This document shows positions 27,382-36,314 of a stretch of 40,660 nt of DNA, one piece after another. The stretch lies in NCBI GenBank assembly GCA_026393575.1, contig JAPKZX010000067.1, positions 1-40,660 on the forward strand. Reading direction: 5' to 3'. The position numbers and the translations under genes were made by a program. Position 1 is the first letter of the stretch; every line of letters starts with the position of its first letter. The DNA comes from Actinomycetota bacterium. Lineage in GTDB: Bacteria > Actinomycetota > Acidimicrobiia > Acidimicrobiales > Ilumatobacteraceae. Below the pieces are notes generated by a model. That model saw nothing but the letters and a program-made list of their open reading frames with translations. It did not search any database and was not told the DNA's origin.

Positions 27382-28668
27382 ATGTCAGGCGCTTACGACC
27401 CAAACGGCCCCTTGCGGATTGCGTACCTCACGTATCGAGGAAAACCGCATGTCGGAGGCCAAGGCGTCTACACGCGCCACCTCACCAAAGCACTTGTCGA
27501 CCTTGGCCACTCAGTAGAAGTTTTCGGTGGCCAGCCGTACCCCGTCCTAGACGAGCGCATCGCGATGCACAAGCTTCCCAGTCTTGACATTTTTAATGAT
27601 CAATATCCGGGACGCCTCCCTGCCTATTGGGAAATGAAGACCTGGCCCGACGTCGTCGAAACTGCTCGATACCTCACTGGTCAATTTTCGGAGCCGCTCG
27701 CATTTTCAAAACGCGCATACCGCACATTGCAAACACGCGTGAATGATTTCGACCTCGTGCATGACAACCAGTGCCTTGGTTGGGACATCTTGAAGATTGA
27801 AAAAATCATCCCTACGATCGTTACTTTGCACCACCCCATCACAAAAGACCGTGAGCTCGAAATGAGTCATGCTCCTAACTGGTGGAAGCGTCGCTCCGTT
27901 GGTCGCTGGTATTCATTTGTTGAGATGCAAGGAAAAGTTGCAAGCAAGATGCCCCGCATTGTTGTGGTGAGCGAAAACAGCATCACCGACATCAATAAGG
28001 ACATGGGAGTTTCTCGCGACCGTATGCGTCTTGTACCTGTCGGCGTTGACCCTGAATTGTTCAAGCCTCTGCCACATGTTGCTCGCCAACCTGGACGCCT
28101 CATCACTACCGCATCAGCCGACGTTGCATTGAAAGGTTTGTCGTATCTCCTCGAGGCAATGGCGAAATTGCGAACAGAGCGCGACATTCGCCTCACCATC
28201 ATTGGGAAACCTCGCCCCGGACACAGCATGGATCTCATTGATTCACTCGGCTTGAAGCCTTACATCGATTTTGTATCTGGTGTCACCGATGAACGCATCG
28301 TGGAGCTGTACGCAGAGGCAGAACTTGCAGTCGTTCCTAGCCTGTACGAAGGCTTTAGCTTGCCAGCCATTGAAGCAATGAGCACTGGCATTTGCTTGGT
28401 AGCGACAGACGGTGGTGCACTTCCTGAAGTAACGGGCACCAACAACGAAACAGTGTTGCAATGCCCTGCGGCCGATGCTGATGCACTTGCTGCCCAGATC
28501 GCTCGTGGACTCGACGACGCCGAACTTCGCTCTCGCATTGGCGAGGCGGGTCGCAACAGAGTTGTATCTCGGTGGAGTTGGAAACATTGCGCTCAACTCA
28601 CTGTCGAGCAATACAGAGAAGTACTTGAAATGCCGCACAACAAAGTCAAACTCGAGAAGCGAGGCTGA
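27382..28668 (+). CDS. Glycosyltransferase family 4
   Basis: A 428-aa GT-B glycosyltransferase. The N-terminal acceptor domain starts RIAYLTYRGKPHVGGQGVYTRHL with the glycine-rich donor loop. The C-terminal domain has VPVGVDPELFKP and the EGFSLPAIEAMSTG E-x7-E motif that binds the sugar nucleotide. It retains the anomeric configuration. The acceptor is unknown. It is followed with a 1-bp gap by a methyltransferase and then an alpha/alpha-toroid protein, so the three probably act in one glycan or lipid modification pathway at the membrane. Confidence 0.92.
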   Translation: MSGAYDPNGPLRIAYLTYRGKPHVGGQGVYTRHLTKALVDLGHSVEVFGGQPYPVLDERIAMHKLPSLDIFNDQYPGRLPAYWEMKTWPDVVETARYLTGQFSEPLAFSKRAYRTLQTRVNDFDLVHDNQCLGWDILKIEKIIPTIVTLHHPITKDRELEMSHAPNWWKRRSVGRWYSFVEMQGKVASKMPRIVVVSENSITDINKDMGVSRDRMRLVPVGVDPELFKPLPHVARQPGRLITTASADVALKGLSYLLEAMAKLRTERDIRLTIIGKPRPGHSMDLIDSLGLKPYIDFVSGVTDERIVELYAEAELAVVPSLYEGFSLPAIEAMSTGICLVATDGGALPEVTGTNNETVLQCPAADADALAAQIARGLDDAELRSRIGEAGRNRVVSRWSWKHCAQLTVEQYREVLEMPHNKVKLEKRG

Positions 28669-28669
28669 C

Positions 28670-29407
28670 ATGTTGACTATTCGCTTTGATCGCCTCGGAC
28701 TTCGCCCTGGAGACATGTTCCTTGATGCCGGCGCCGGATTTGGGCGCCATGCATTTGAAGCCGCACGCCAAGGCGCAACGGTGTACGCACTTGACTATGC
28801 CGCCGATGAAGTCGTTGGCACGCGCGCAACTTTTGGTGGAATGATTCACGCCAACGAAATTCCACCTACTAGCTACGGCGGCGTGCTTCGTGGCGACGCA
28901 ACAAAGCTTCCGTTCGCAGACAACACATTTGATTGCGTTGTTACTTCTGAAGTTCTCGAGCACCTACAAGACGATGTCACTGCTATTAGTGAATTGCATC
29001 GCGTTCTCAAACCAGGCGGTTCACTTGGCGTCACCGTGCCCACATGGTGGCCAGAAAAGATCAACTGGATGTTGTCAGACGAATACCACGCTCCGAAAAG
29101 CGTCGGTGGACACGTTCGTATTTATTCCGCAACAGAATTGAAAGCAAAACTTCGCTCTGCTGGTCTTGAAGTGCGTGGCAGCCATCATGCACACGCATTG
29201 CATTCACCATATTGGTGGTTGAAGTGCGCAGTCGGCCCCCGCAACGATGACCACAAGATGGTCAAGAAATACCGTGAGTTCCTTGAGTGGGACATCATGA
29301 CTCAACCGGCTTCAATGCAAGTTGCTGAACGAGTACTCAGTCCATTGTTAGGCAAGAGCTTCATTGTGTATTCCACAAAACCACTTCACGTAAAGGCATC
29401 CGTATGA
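28670..29407 (+). CDS. Class I SAM-dependent methyltransferase
   Basis: A 245-aa Methyltransf_11-type protein. Motif I is MFLDAGAGFGRHAFEAARQG, and the post-I acidic residue lies in YALDYA. Motif II is DNTFDCVVTSEVLEHLQDD, motif III VLKPGGSLGVTVP. The ATG at 28670 follows the GT4 stop by 1 bp; an in-frame open stretch upstream is rejected because it overlaps the GT4 gene by about 195 bp. The stop overlaps the next gene as ATGA. The substrate is unknown. Confidence 0.9.
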   Translation: MLTIRFDRLGLRPGDMFLDAGAGFGRHAFEAARQGATVYALDYAADEVVGTRATFGGMIHANEIPPTSYGGVLRGDATKLPFADNTFDCVVTSEVLEHLQDDVTAISELHRVLKPGGSLGVTVPTWWPEKINWMLSDEYHAPKSVGGHVRIYSATELKAKLRSAGLEVRGSHHAHALHSPYWWLKCAVGPRNDDHKMVKKYREFLEWDIMTQPASMQVAERVLSPLLGKSFIVYSTKPLHVKASV

Positions 29408-30480
29408 GCGTGCGCTCTATGCCCCACTTGCCCGGCATTCTCACTACGGCCGACCTTGCGCGCACCGCAGATTCCATTCAGGCGTTGCAGTTACCAAACG
29501 GAATGATTCCTTGGTATCCAAACGGACATTGTGACCCCTGGAATCACGTAGAGACAGCAATGGCTCTCAACATCATGGGGCGTGATGACGCTGCACTTGC
29601 TGCATACAACTGGCTTGCAAACAATCAACACGAAGATGGTTGGTGGTTTAACTACTACATGCCAGACGGCACCATTGAAGACAGCAAGTTAGATACCAAT
29701 GTCAACGCATACATTGCAGTTGGCGTGTGGACACATTGGTTATGCACACGTGACACATCTGCTGTTCACGCATTGTGGCCAACAGTACGACGTGCTCTGA
29801 ATTGGGTTCTCGACATGCGTCGTGAAGATGGTGCAGTTATCTGGGCCCGTGAGGTGGACTCACAACCATGGGGTTACGCGTTGCTCACAGGCTGTTCAAG
29901 TATTCGTCACGCACTTCGTTGCGGTGCAGCACTAGCCGACCTCCTTGGCGACCCACAACCAGAGTGGACATCTGCCGCTGACGTTTTGGATCGCCTCATC
30001 ACCACGAATCTTGGGGCATTTGAACCTAAAGAGCGTTGGGCAATGGACTGGTACTACCCCGTCATGACTGGCGCAATGACCGGCGCGCAAGCAAAGGCTC
30101 GTCTCGCCGAAGGTTGGGACCGCTTTGTTCTCGACGATCGCGGTGTGCGCTGCGTGAACGATGAGCAATGGGTAACCGCTGCTGAAACAAGTGAATGCGC
30201 AATTGCTCACTGTGCAGCTGGCGACCGCGATATCGCACGAGAACTATTGCTATGGACAATGCCTCATCGTCGTGAAGACGGTGCGTATTGGACCGGCATT
30301 GTGTACCCAGCAGAACCAGAGAAGACCATTGTTCGCTTCCCTGCTGATGAATACAGTGCGTACACCGCTGCAGCAATCATTCTTGCCGCAGATGCAATTA
30401 GCAGTGGCTCACCAGCATCCACGTTGTTTACGCAACCAATGGTGCGCAAAAACGCACACCTCAAAGCTCGCGCGCTGTAG
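29404..30480 (+). CDS. Alpha/alpha-toroid protein (prenyltransferase/GH-like fold)
   Basis: A 358-aa soluble protein with repeated helix-turn units marked by DG-W patterns: QLPNGMIPWYP (31-41), EDGWWFNYY (78-86), REDGAVIWARE and REDGAYWTGIVYP. Such repeats are typical of alpha/alpha toroids (prenyltransferase/squalene-cyclase-like or six-hairpin glycosidase-like). I cannot tell which. There is no cyclase DxDD motif, so it is not a plain squalene-hopene cyclase. The start overlaps the methyltransferase stop as ATGA, so it belongs to the GT4-methyltransferase operon. Confidence 0.75.
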   Translation: MSVRSMPHLPGILTTADLARTADSIQALQLPNGMIPWYPNGHCDPWNHVETAMALNIMGRDDAALAAYNWLANNQHEDGWWFNYYMPDGTIEDSKLDTNVNAYIAVGVWTHWLCTRDTSAVHALWPTVRRALNWVLDMRREDGAVIWAREVDSQPWGYALLTGCSSIRHALRCGAALADLLGDPQPEWTSAADVLDRLITTNLGAFEPKERWAMDWYYPVMTGAMTGAQAKARLAEGWDRFVLDDRGVRCVNDEQWVTAAETSECAIAHCAAGDRDIARELLLWTMPHRREDGAYWTGIVYPAEPEKTIVRFPADEYSAYTAAAIILAADAISSGSPASTLFTQPMVRKNAHLKARAL

Positions 30481-30494
30481 TTCTCGAGCGTCTG

Positions 30495-31688
<1,194 letters not shown>

Positions 31689-31694
31689 ATTTCG

Positions 31695-31700
31695 ACCCTA
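31695..31700 (-). promoter_or_regulatory. Leaderless -10 box of the nitroreductase (TAGGGT)
   Basis: TAGGGT on the minus strand ends 6 nt before the ATG and shares 2 bp with the tesB -10 box. Confidence 0.4.
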
Positions 31701-31704
31701 CTAT
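31699..31704 (+). promoter_or_regulatory. Leaderless -10 box of tesB (TACTAT)
   Basis: TACTAT ends 6 nt before the tesB ATG and shares 2 bp with the divergent nitroreductase box. The GGAG in between is too close to the ATG to be a good ribosome-binding site. Confidence 0.45.
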
Positions 31705-31710
31705 GGAGCC

Positions 31711-32571
31711 ATGGCCTCCCCCCTCGACGACCTCGTCACGCTGCTCGACCTAGAAGTAATCGAAGTCAATATCTTTCGTGGATTCTCACCCGAAGAGAAT
31801 CGAGTCCGTGTTTTTGGTGGACAAGTTGCCGGGCAATCACTTGTTGCTGCCGCTCGCACGGTGGACGAAGCGTCGCGCCAGGTTCATTCTCTCCACGCGT
31901 ACTTCTTGCGCCCCGGCGACCCGACTGCACCCATCTTGTACGAAGTTGATCGCTTGCGCGATGGCCGTAGTTTCACCACTCGCCGCGTCGTAGCAATTCA
32001 GCACGGCGAAGTCATCTTCAACTTGCAAGCAAGTTTTCACGCCCACGAGCCCGGTCTTGATTGGCAGATTCCAACACCACTCAACTTGCCAGATCCAGAT
32101 TCACTGCCCGACTTCAAAACGCGCATGGCGCCGTTCAAAGAACAGATGGGAGAATGGTACGACCGACCACGTCCTATCGACCTTCGTTACATCGACGGCG
32201 CTCCATACGAACGAGCAGGTGTTGAAAGCACCGGACAAAAAGTGTGGCTACGTGCAGACGGTTCACTTCCCGATGACCCGGTGCTTCATGCCTGCATTGC
32301 GACCTACGCGAGCGACATGACACTTCTTGACACCACACTTCTTCCTCATGGTTTGGGTTGGACTGAAGGCGGAGTGCAAATGGCTTCTCTCGACCATGCC
32401 ATGTGGTTCCACCGGCCCTTCCGCGCAGATGATTGGCATCTGTACGACCAACATGCAATCTCTACATCGAGTGGCCGTGGCCTAGCTGGTGGCTCCATCT
32501 ATACAAAAGATGGACATCTAGCGGTAACGGTTGTGCAAGAAGGACTGATTCGCGTAAAGCCAGAAGAGTGA
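31711..32571 (+). CDS. tesB: Acyl-CoA thioesterase II
   Basis: A 286-aa double hot-dog thioesterase that hydrolyses acyl-CoA to fatty acid and CoA. The first hot-dog has RVFGGQVAGQSLVAAARTV. The second has SLDHAMWFHRPFRADDWHLYDQ with the catalytic Asp, SGRGLAGGSIYTKDG, and a closing VQEGLIR. The ATG at 31711 replaces a longer frame that overlaps the divergent nitroreductase. The stop overlaps the next gene as GTGA. Confidence 0.93.
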   Translation: MASPLDDLVTLLDLEVIEVNIFRGFSPEENRVRVFGGQVAGQSLVAAARTVDEASRQVHSLHAYFLRPGDPTAPILYEVDRLRDGRSFTTRRVVAIQHGEVIFNLQASFHAHEPGLDWQIPTPLNLPDPDSLPDFKTRMAPFKEQMGEWYDRPRPIDLRYIDGAPYERAGVESTGQKVWLRADGSLPDDPVLHACIATYASDMTLLDTTLLPHGLGWTEGGVQMASLDHAMWFHRPFRADDWHLYDQHAISTSSGRGLAGGSIYTKDGHLAVTVVQEGLIRVKPEE

Positions 32572-33731
32572 AACGAATAGCACTACTTCTTTGTGCACTC
32601 TTTCTCGCAGGGTGCGGTTCCACTTCCACCACGACTGCACCAACAACTACATCGCAAGCAGTCAACACATCTGTTGTGTATTCCACCACTGCCATCGGCG
32701 ACATAAAATCTCCCGTAGATCTTGTAGAACGAGTGTTATCTGATTCGTGGTTCTATGTCGTGTCCCAAGAAGGAACGATTCAACAATGGTCACGTGACGG
32801 AAGAACCAAAAGAACAGTTCTCGATGTCTCCTCATTCACAACTTTTGGCGGAGAACGCGGACTCCTCGGACTTGCATTTCGAAATGTAGATAATGAATGG
32901 CAAGCGATTCTGAACAGGACGAATCGCGACGGACACACGGAAATCACCATCACCACAGTGAATGACGATGGTTCATTTGCTTCGCCAACGTCACCAGGCA
33001 AAGTGGTCCTAGTTATTGAGCAGCCGTACCAAAATCACAATGGCGGAGCTGTTCTGGTAGGCCCAGACAACATGGTGTACATCGGCATGGGAGACGGCGG
33101 TAGTGCAGATGACCCCGATCGAATTGCGCAAGATATGTCTTCGTTGCTGGGCAAGATTCTTCGTATCAATCCATCTGTGGCTGGCGGCTACAGCGTTCCT
33201 AACGGGAATCCATTCATTTCATCCCCACATCCTGAAATTTGGTCTCTTGGAGTACGCAACCCCTGGCGTATGACATTTGATCCGCACGGCACGTTGTGGG
33301 TGGCAGACGTTGGACAAAACGAATGGGAAGAGGTGACAGCACTTCCCAGCGACAAGAACTACCCAGGAGGACGCGGCGCAAATCTAGGCTGGAGCGCCTT
33401 CGAGGGTTCGCATGCTTTCAATAGCGATGTCACCATTACAAATCCAGTCGTTCCCCTCTTTGAGTACGACCACTCAAAAGATCGCTGTTCTATTTCTGGC
33501 GCAGCCGTGGGCAATAACACCACAACCCCCGGTCGTGCTGGGTGGTTCTTTTTCGGAGACTATTGCGCGGGCACTGTCTCGGCAATTCTCACAGATGGAT
33601 CAACCACCATTGGAGAAGAAGAAGTGGCATCAAATCTTGGAAATGTGGTGGCGGTGCGTGCAACGCACAAAGCCATGTACATCTTGAGTGCGGACGGGAA
33701 AGTGCGTGAAGTTGTAGTGACGCGGTCGTAA
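32568..33731 (+). CDS. PQQ-type sugar dehydrogenase, lipoprotein
   Basis: A 387-aa exported beta-propeller of the glucose/sorbosone dehydrogenase family. The N-terminus is a lipoprotein signal, KRIALLLCALFLAGC, with lipobox LAGC and Cys16, followed by a Ser/Thr-rich linker to about residue 35. Propeller blocks are GERGLLGLAF, NHNGGAVLVGPDNMVYIGMGDGG and PEIWSLGVRNPWRMTFD with WVADVGQNEWEEV. Family members oxidise aldoses with PQQ outside the cytoplasm; cofactor and substrate are inferred. The GTG overlaps the tesB stop. It is a predicted substrate for Lgt and Lnt in this window. Confidence 0.88.
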   Translation: MKRIALLLCALFLAGCGSTSTTTAPTTTSQAVNTSVVYSTTAIGDIKSPVDLVERVLSDSWFYVVSQEGTIQQWSRDGRTKRTVLDVSSFTTFGGERGLLGLAFRNVDNEWQAILNRTNRDGHTEITITTVNDDGSFASPTSPGKVVLVIEQPYQNHNGGAVLVGPDNMVYIGMGDGGSADDPDRIAQDMSSLLGKILRINPSVAGGYSVPNGNPFISSPHPEIWSLGVRNPWRMTFDPHGTLWVADVGQNEWEEVTALPSDKNYPGGRGANLGWSAFEGSHAFNSDVTITNPVVPLFEYDHSKDRCSISGAAVGNNTTTPGRAGWFFFGDYCAGTVSAILTDGSTTIGEEEVASNLGNVVAVRATHKAMYILSADGKVREVVVTRS

Positions 33732-33734
33732 GAA

Positions 33735-34739
33735 CTAGCGACGCGGTCCCATGAACATGCCGCGAAGCGCTTGATAATTCTCAATACAGTGACCTGCCCC
33801 GAGCACAACTGCTTCTAGTGGTTGCGGTGACATATTCACAGGGACTTGCGTTTCACGCTGAATACGTTCTGCAAGCCCGCGCAACATTCCACCGCCGCCA
33901 ACCAGATACATGCCACGTGCAAGAAAATCTTGGGAAAGTTCAGGTGGAGCTTTTGCGAGGCATCGCTTCACCGACAGCACCATTGCGGCAACTGGTTCAT
34001 CGATAGCGAAACGAACTTCCTCTGCAGTGAGGCGCACAGTTTTGGGTAGTCCCGTCACAAGATCTCGGCCGCGAATATCTGCGCTGCGGTCTTGTGGGCC
34101 AGGTTCCGCAGATCCGATTTGAATCTTTATTTCTTCAGCAGTTCGTTCACCAATTGCAACGCCATGCTCACGACGCACATAGTTTTGGATTGCTGCGTCA
34201 ATATCAAAACTGCCAACGCGAATGGCTTCAAGTGCAACAACACCACCAAGACTGATGACAGCTGTTTCTGTCGTGCCACCACCGATGTCGATAACCATGT
34301 TCCCTACTGGCTCATCGATAGGAAGATTTGCACCAATCGCTGCCGCCATTGGCTGTTCGATGAGTTGCGCATCAGATGCGCCCGCACGACGTGTTGCGTC
34401 TGTTACTGCACGTCGTTCTACTTCAGTAATTGCAGAAGGCACACAGATAACAACCTTTGGTCGTGTAAACCGAGAGACACCAACTCGCTGCAACAATAAG
34501 CGAATCATGCGTTCAGTGATATCAAAGTCTGTGATTGCACCACCACGAAGTGGACGAACCGCCACGATGTAACTGGGGGTACGACCGATCATGTCCCATG
34601 CGTCGTGACCAGTTGCGAGTACTTCACCAGACTGGCGATTCACTGCAATAACGGAAGGTTCATTAAGAACAATCCCTTTACCCTTCATATACACAAGGGT
34701 GTTTGCGGTCCCAAGGTCAATTGCGAGGTCGCGTGCCAT
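33735..34739 (-). CDS. mreB: MreB-like actin-family rod-shape protein
   Basis: A 334-aa actin-fold ATPase. Phosphate 1 is DLAIDLGTANTLVYMKGKGIVLNEPSVIA, phosphate 2 is MVIDIGGGTTETAVISLGG and the adenosine motif is GMYLVGGGGMLRGLAERI. MreB filaments guide lateral wall synthesis at the membrane; this suggests a rod shape. No mreC or mreD follows. The ATG at 34739 is used because GGAG lies 6 nt upstream and it overlaps the stop of the preceding small gene (TAATG). It ends 3 bp from the convergent lipoprotein gene. Confidence 0.93.
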   Translation of the reverse strand: MARDLAIDLGTANTLVYMKGKGIVLNEPSVIAVNRQSGEVLATGHDAWDMIGRTPSYIVAVRPLRGGAITDFDITERMIRLLLQRVGVSRFTRPKVVICVPSAITEVERRAVTDATRRAGASDAQLIEQPMAAAIGANLPIDEPVGNMVIDIGGGTTETAVISLGGVVALEAIRVGSFDIDAAIQNYVRREHGVAIGERTAEEIKIQIGSAEPGPQDRSADIRGRDLVTGLPKTVRLTAEEVRFAIDEPVAAMVLSVKRCLAKAPPELSQDFLARGMYLVGGGGMLRGLAERIQRETQVPVNMSPQPLEAVVLGAGHCIENYQALRGMFMGPRR

Positions 34740-34948
34740 TATCGGCTCCACCTATCTTCAGGGTTGTCGTGATGCACAGATGAACGCCGCGCTTCAGGAG
34801 ACAAAGCATCAATGTGTCGACGAAACTTTGCAATGCCATCGTCGATGCGAACTTTTCTGTTGTCGAGATACACCATCACCAAAAGTGCACTTCCAGAAAC
34901 AAAAGCTAGGAATGTAAACAACCCTGTAAGAAATGACACAGAAATCAT
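34739..34948 (-). CDS. Small single-span membrane protein between moaE and mreB
   Basis: A 69-aa protein with one membrane helix near the N-terminus (TGLFTFLAFVSGSALLVMVYL, about residues 8-28), followed by a basic, helical cytoplasmic tail. The start overlaps the moaE stop as ATGA and its stop overlaps the mreB start as TAATG, so it is translationally coupled on both sides. I do not recognise a family. The tight coupling to mreB hints at a role at the cell wall machinery, but this is inference only. Confidence 0.72.
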   Translation of the reverse strand: MISVSFLTGLFTFLAFVSGSALLVMVYLDNRKVRIDDGIAKFRRHIDALSPEARRSSVHHDNPEDRWSR

Positions 34949-35427
34949 TGAGATGACTCTGACACTTTCTTTGTCGCAACAACATCATGTGCGCCAGTTC
35001 CCCAATCGGAACCACCAGCCCAATTCTCTTTTTTCCAGATTGGTGCACTTGTTTTTAGTGAATCAATGAGAAACCGTGCTGCTTCAAAAGCAAGTCCACG
35101 ATGCGGAGACGAAACTGCAACGACAACAGAGGACTCTTCCAACTGCAACAAACCAGTTCGATGCAAAATTGCAATACGCCCGATGCCACTGAATTGTTGG
35201 CGTGCTTCATAGGCGAGACTCTGGAACACAGGCACGACAGCATCTTCGTATGCCTCGTATTCAAGTGATGTGACACCGGAGCGCCCGTCGGCATGGTCGC
35301 GCACGGTGCCCGAAAACAGGACCACAGCCCCACATTGTGCCGTCACAGCCCAGTCGTAGATCTGGGAAATGGGCAACTCAGAGGCGGTCAATTCACACCA
35401 ATCATCTCCAAGTTGCGGTACGGGCAT
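34945..35427 (-). CDS. moaE: Molybdopterin synthase catalytic subunit
   Basis: A 160-aa MoaE that transfers sulfur from MoaD thiocarboxylate to precursor Z/cPMP in molybdenum-cofactor synthesis. Visible blocks are AVVLFSGTVRDHADG, SLEYEAYEDAV, HRTGLL, SSPHRGLAFEAARFLIDSLK and APIWKKE, with the active-site Lys125 and Lys132. No other moa genes are in the window. The ATG has TACGAT exactly 7 nt upstream on the minus strand, so translation is probably leaderless. Confidence 0.94.
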   Translation of the reverse strand: MPVPQLGDDWCELTASELPISQIYDWAVTAQCGAVVLFSGTVRDHADGRSGVTSLEYEAYEDAVVPVFQSLAYEARQQFSGIGRIAILHRTGLLQLEESSVVVAVSSPHRGLAFEAARFLIDSLKTSAPIWKKENWAGGSDWGTGAHDVVATKKVSESSQ

Positions 35428-35433
35428 AGGTCT

Positions 35434-35439
35434 TATCGT
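35434..35439 (+). promoter_or_regulatory. Leaderless -10 box of the mini-ORF (TATCGT)
   Basis: TATCGT ends 6 nt before the mini-ORF ATG and overlaps the moaE -10 box on the opposite strand. Confidence 0.4.
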
Positions 35440-35440
35440 A
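35435..35440 (-). promoter_or_regulatory. Leaderless -10 box of moaE (TACGAT)
   Basis: TACGAT on the minus strand ends 7 nt before the moaE ATG and overlaps the opposing box by 5 bp. Confidence 0.45.
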
Positions 35441-35445
35441 CTCCT

Positions 35446-35517
35446 ATGGCTATGGGTCAGGTCTGTGATGGCGACGACACTTTCGCTATCGGCACGATTA
35501 GTGTTCCTCTCTTGTGA
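35446..35517 (+). CDS. Putative 23-aa mini-protein
   Basis: ATG GCT ATG GGT opens a frame that encodes MAMGQVCDGDDTFAIGTIS and four more residues, ending in TGA that overlaps the next gene's GTG as GTGA. A TATCGT box lies 6 nt before the ATG. The peptide could be real or could serve only to bring ribosomes to the following gene. It does not resemble an amino-acid-sensing leader. It is too short to be sure. Confidence 0.4.
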   Translation: MAMGQVCDGDDTFAIGTISVPLL

Positions 35518-36278
35518 GCACCGACGATTTCAACACACATTCGTCTAGCCCTGACCCCCTCCATCCGGCCGAACGGTCAGCGGTGCATTCTTCCGAATTC
35601 ATCATGAATCCACCGCCTGTCGGTCGGCGCCTTTCAGCCATCGCGGCTTCAATCAGCGTGTTCGCATCACTTGTAGTTCTCGCAATCGCGGTGCCAAAAG
35701 GCATCAGCGAGTACTCAGAGCCCATCGATAACGAAGTCGCCCCAATTGTTGGCGTCAAAAACTCCACAACCGCCCCCGTGTATACAGTGCAGAGCGGCTC
35801 TAAAACTTCAACAGCAATTTCACTTGGCGACGGACTGTGGTTGGCAGCTCTTGAATCAGTCTCGGTTGACGCAAACACGCAGATCACATTTCCCGATGGC
35901 TCCACCTCTTCAGTGACGATGTATGAAGCCATGGAGGACATCGGAGTGGCAATTCTTGAAAGTCCTGATTCATCAAACAGCGGCCCAGCGCTTGCCACTA
36001 ATGATTTCATCAATCCTCAGGACAGTACAGACCTTTCGAAATTCATGGCCGTCGATGCTTTTGACGACAACCAAACAGTCCTTGGGCCGAGCTACACCAC
36101 GAAGCAACTTGAACATCATCATGACTTGCCCATTAGCAATCCAGAGTGCCTCAATGGCACCGCACTTCTCATGCACGGCAGTGCAATTAATGGCATCATT
36201 GTCCACATGCAACATCGGGCAATAGTGCTTGGAACCTCCTCAATTGCACGAATTATGAACCTCGTGACGTCGCACTGA
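35514..36278 (+). CDS. Membrane-anchored protein, possible degenerate trypsin-like domain
   Basis: A 254-aa protein. Residues 1-40 are cytoplasmic and Ser/Pro-rich, residues 43-62 form one membrane helix, and the rest is outside. The extracytoplasmic part has the rhythm of an HtrA-like protease: GDGLWLAAL (93-101 region) where the catalytic His would follow, EDIGVAILES like the D-I-A-V-L strand, and GTALLMHGSAINGIIV like the G-x-S-G-G-P strand. The catalytic His and Ser are not apparent, so if the fold is right it is a pseudoprotease. The GTG start overlaps the mini-ORF stop. No Shine-Dalgarno is visible. Confidence 0.6.
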   Translation: MSTDDFNTHSSSPDPLHPAERSAVHSSEFIMNPPPVGRRLSAIAASISVFASLVVLAIAVPKGISEYSEPIDNEVAPIVGVKNSTTAPVYTVQSGSKTSTAISLGDGLWLAALESVSVDANTQITFPDGSTSSVTMYEAMEDIGVAILESPDSSNSGPALATNDFINPQDSTDLSKFMAVDAFDDNQTVLGPSYTTKQLEHHHDLPISNPECLNGTALLMHGSAINGIIVHMQHRAIVLGTSSIARIMNLVTSH

Positions 36279-36302
36279 CAATGGTGCCGAAGAAATACTT
36301 CC

Positions 36303-36308
36303 TAGTCT
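36303..36308 (+). promoter_or_regulatory. Leaderless -10 box of the DUF2342 gene (TAGTCT)
   Basis: TAGTCT ends 6 nt before the ATG, in the 36-bp gap after the membrane-anchored protein. Confidence 0.45.
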
Positions 36309-36314
36309 TAATAC

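Noticed and set aside
33715-33758. Direct repeat GACGCGGTC at the sugar dehydrogenase/mreB convergent junction
   Set aside because: Nine bases, each explained by Arg-rich C-terminal codons of the two genes; likely coincidental.
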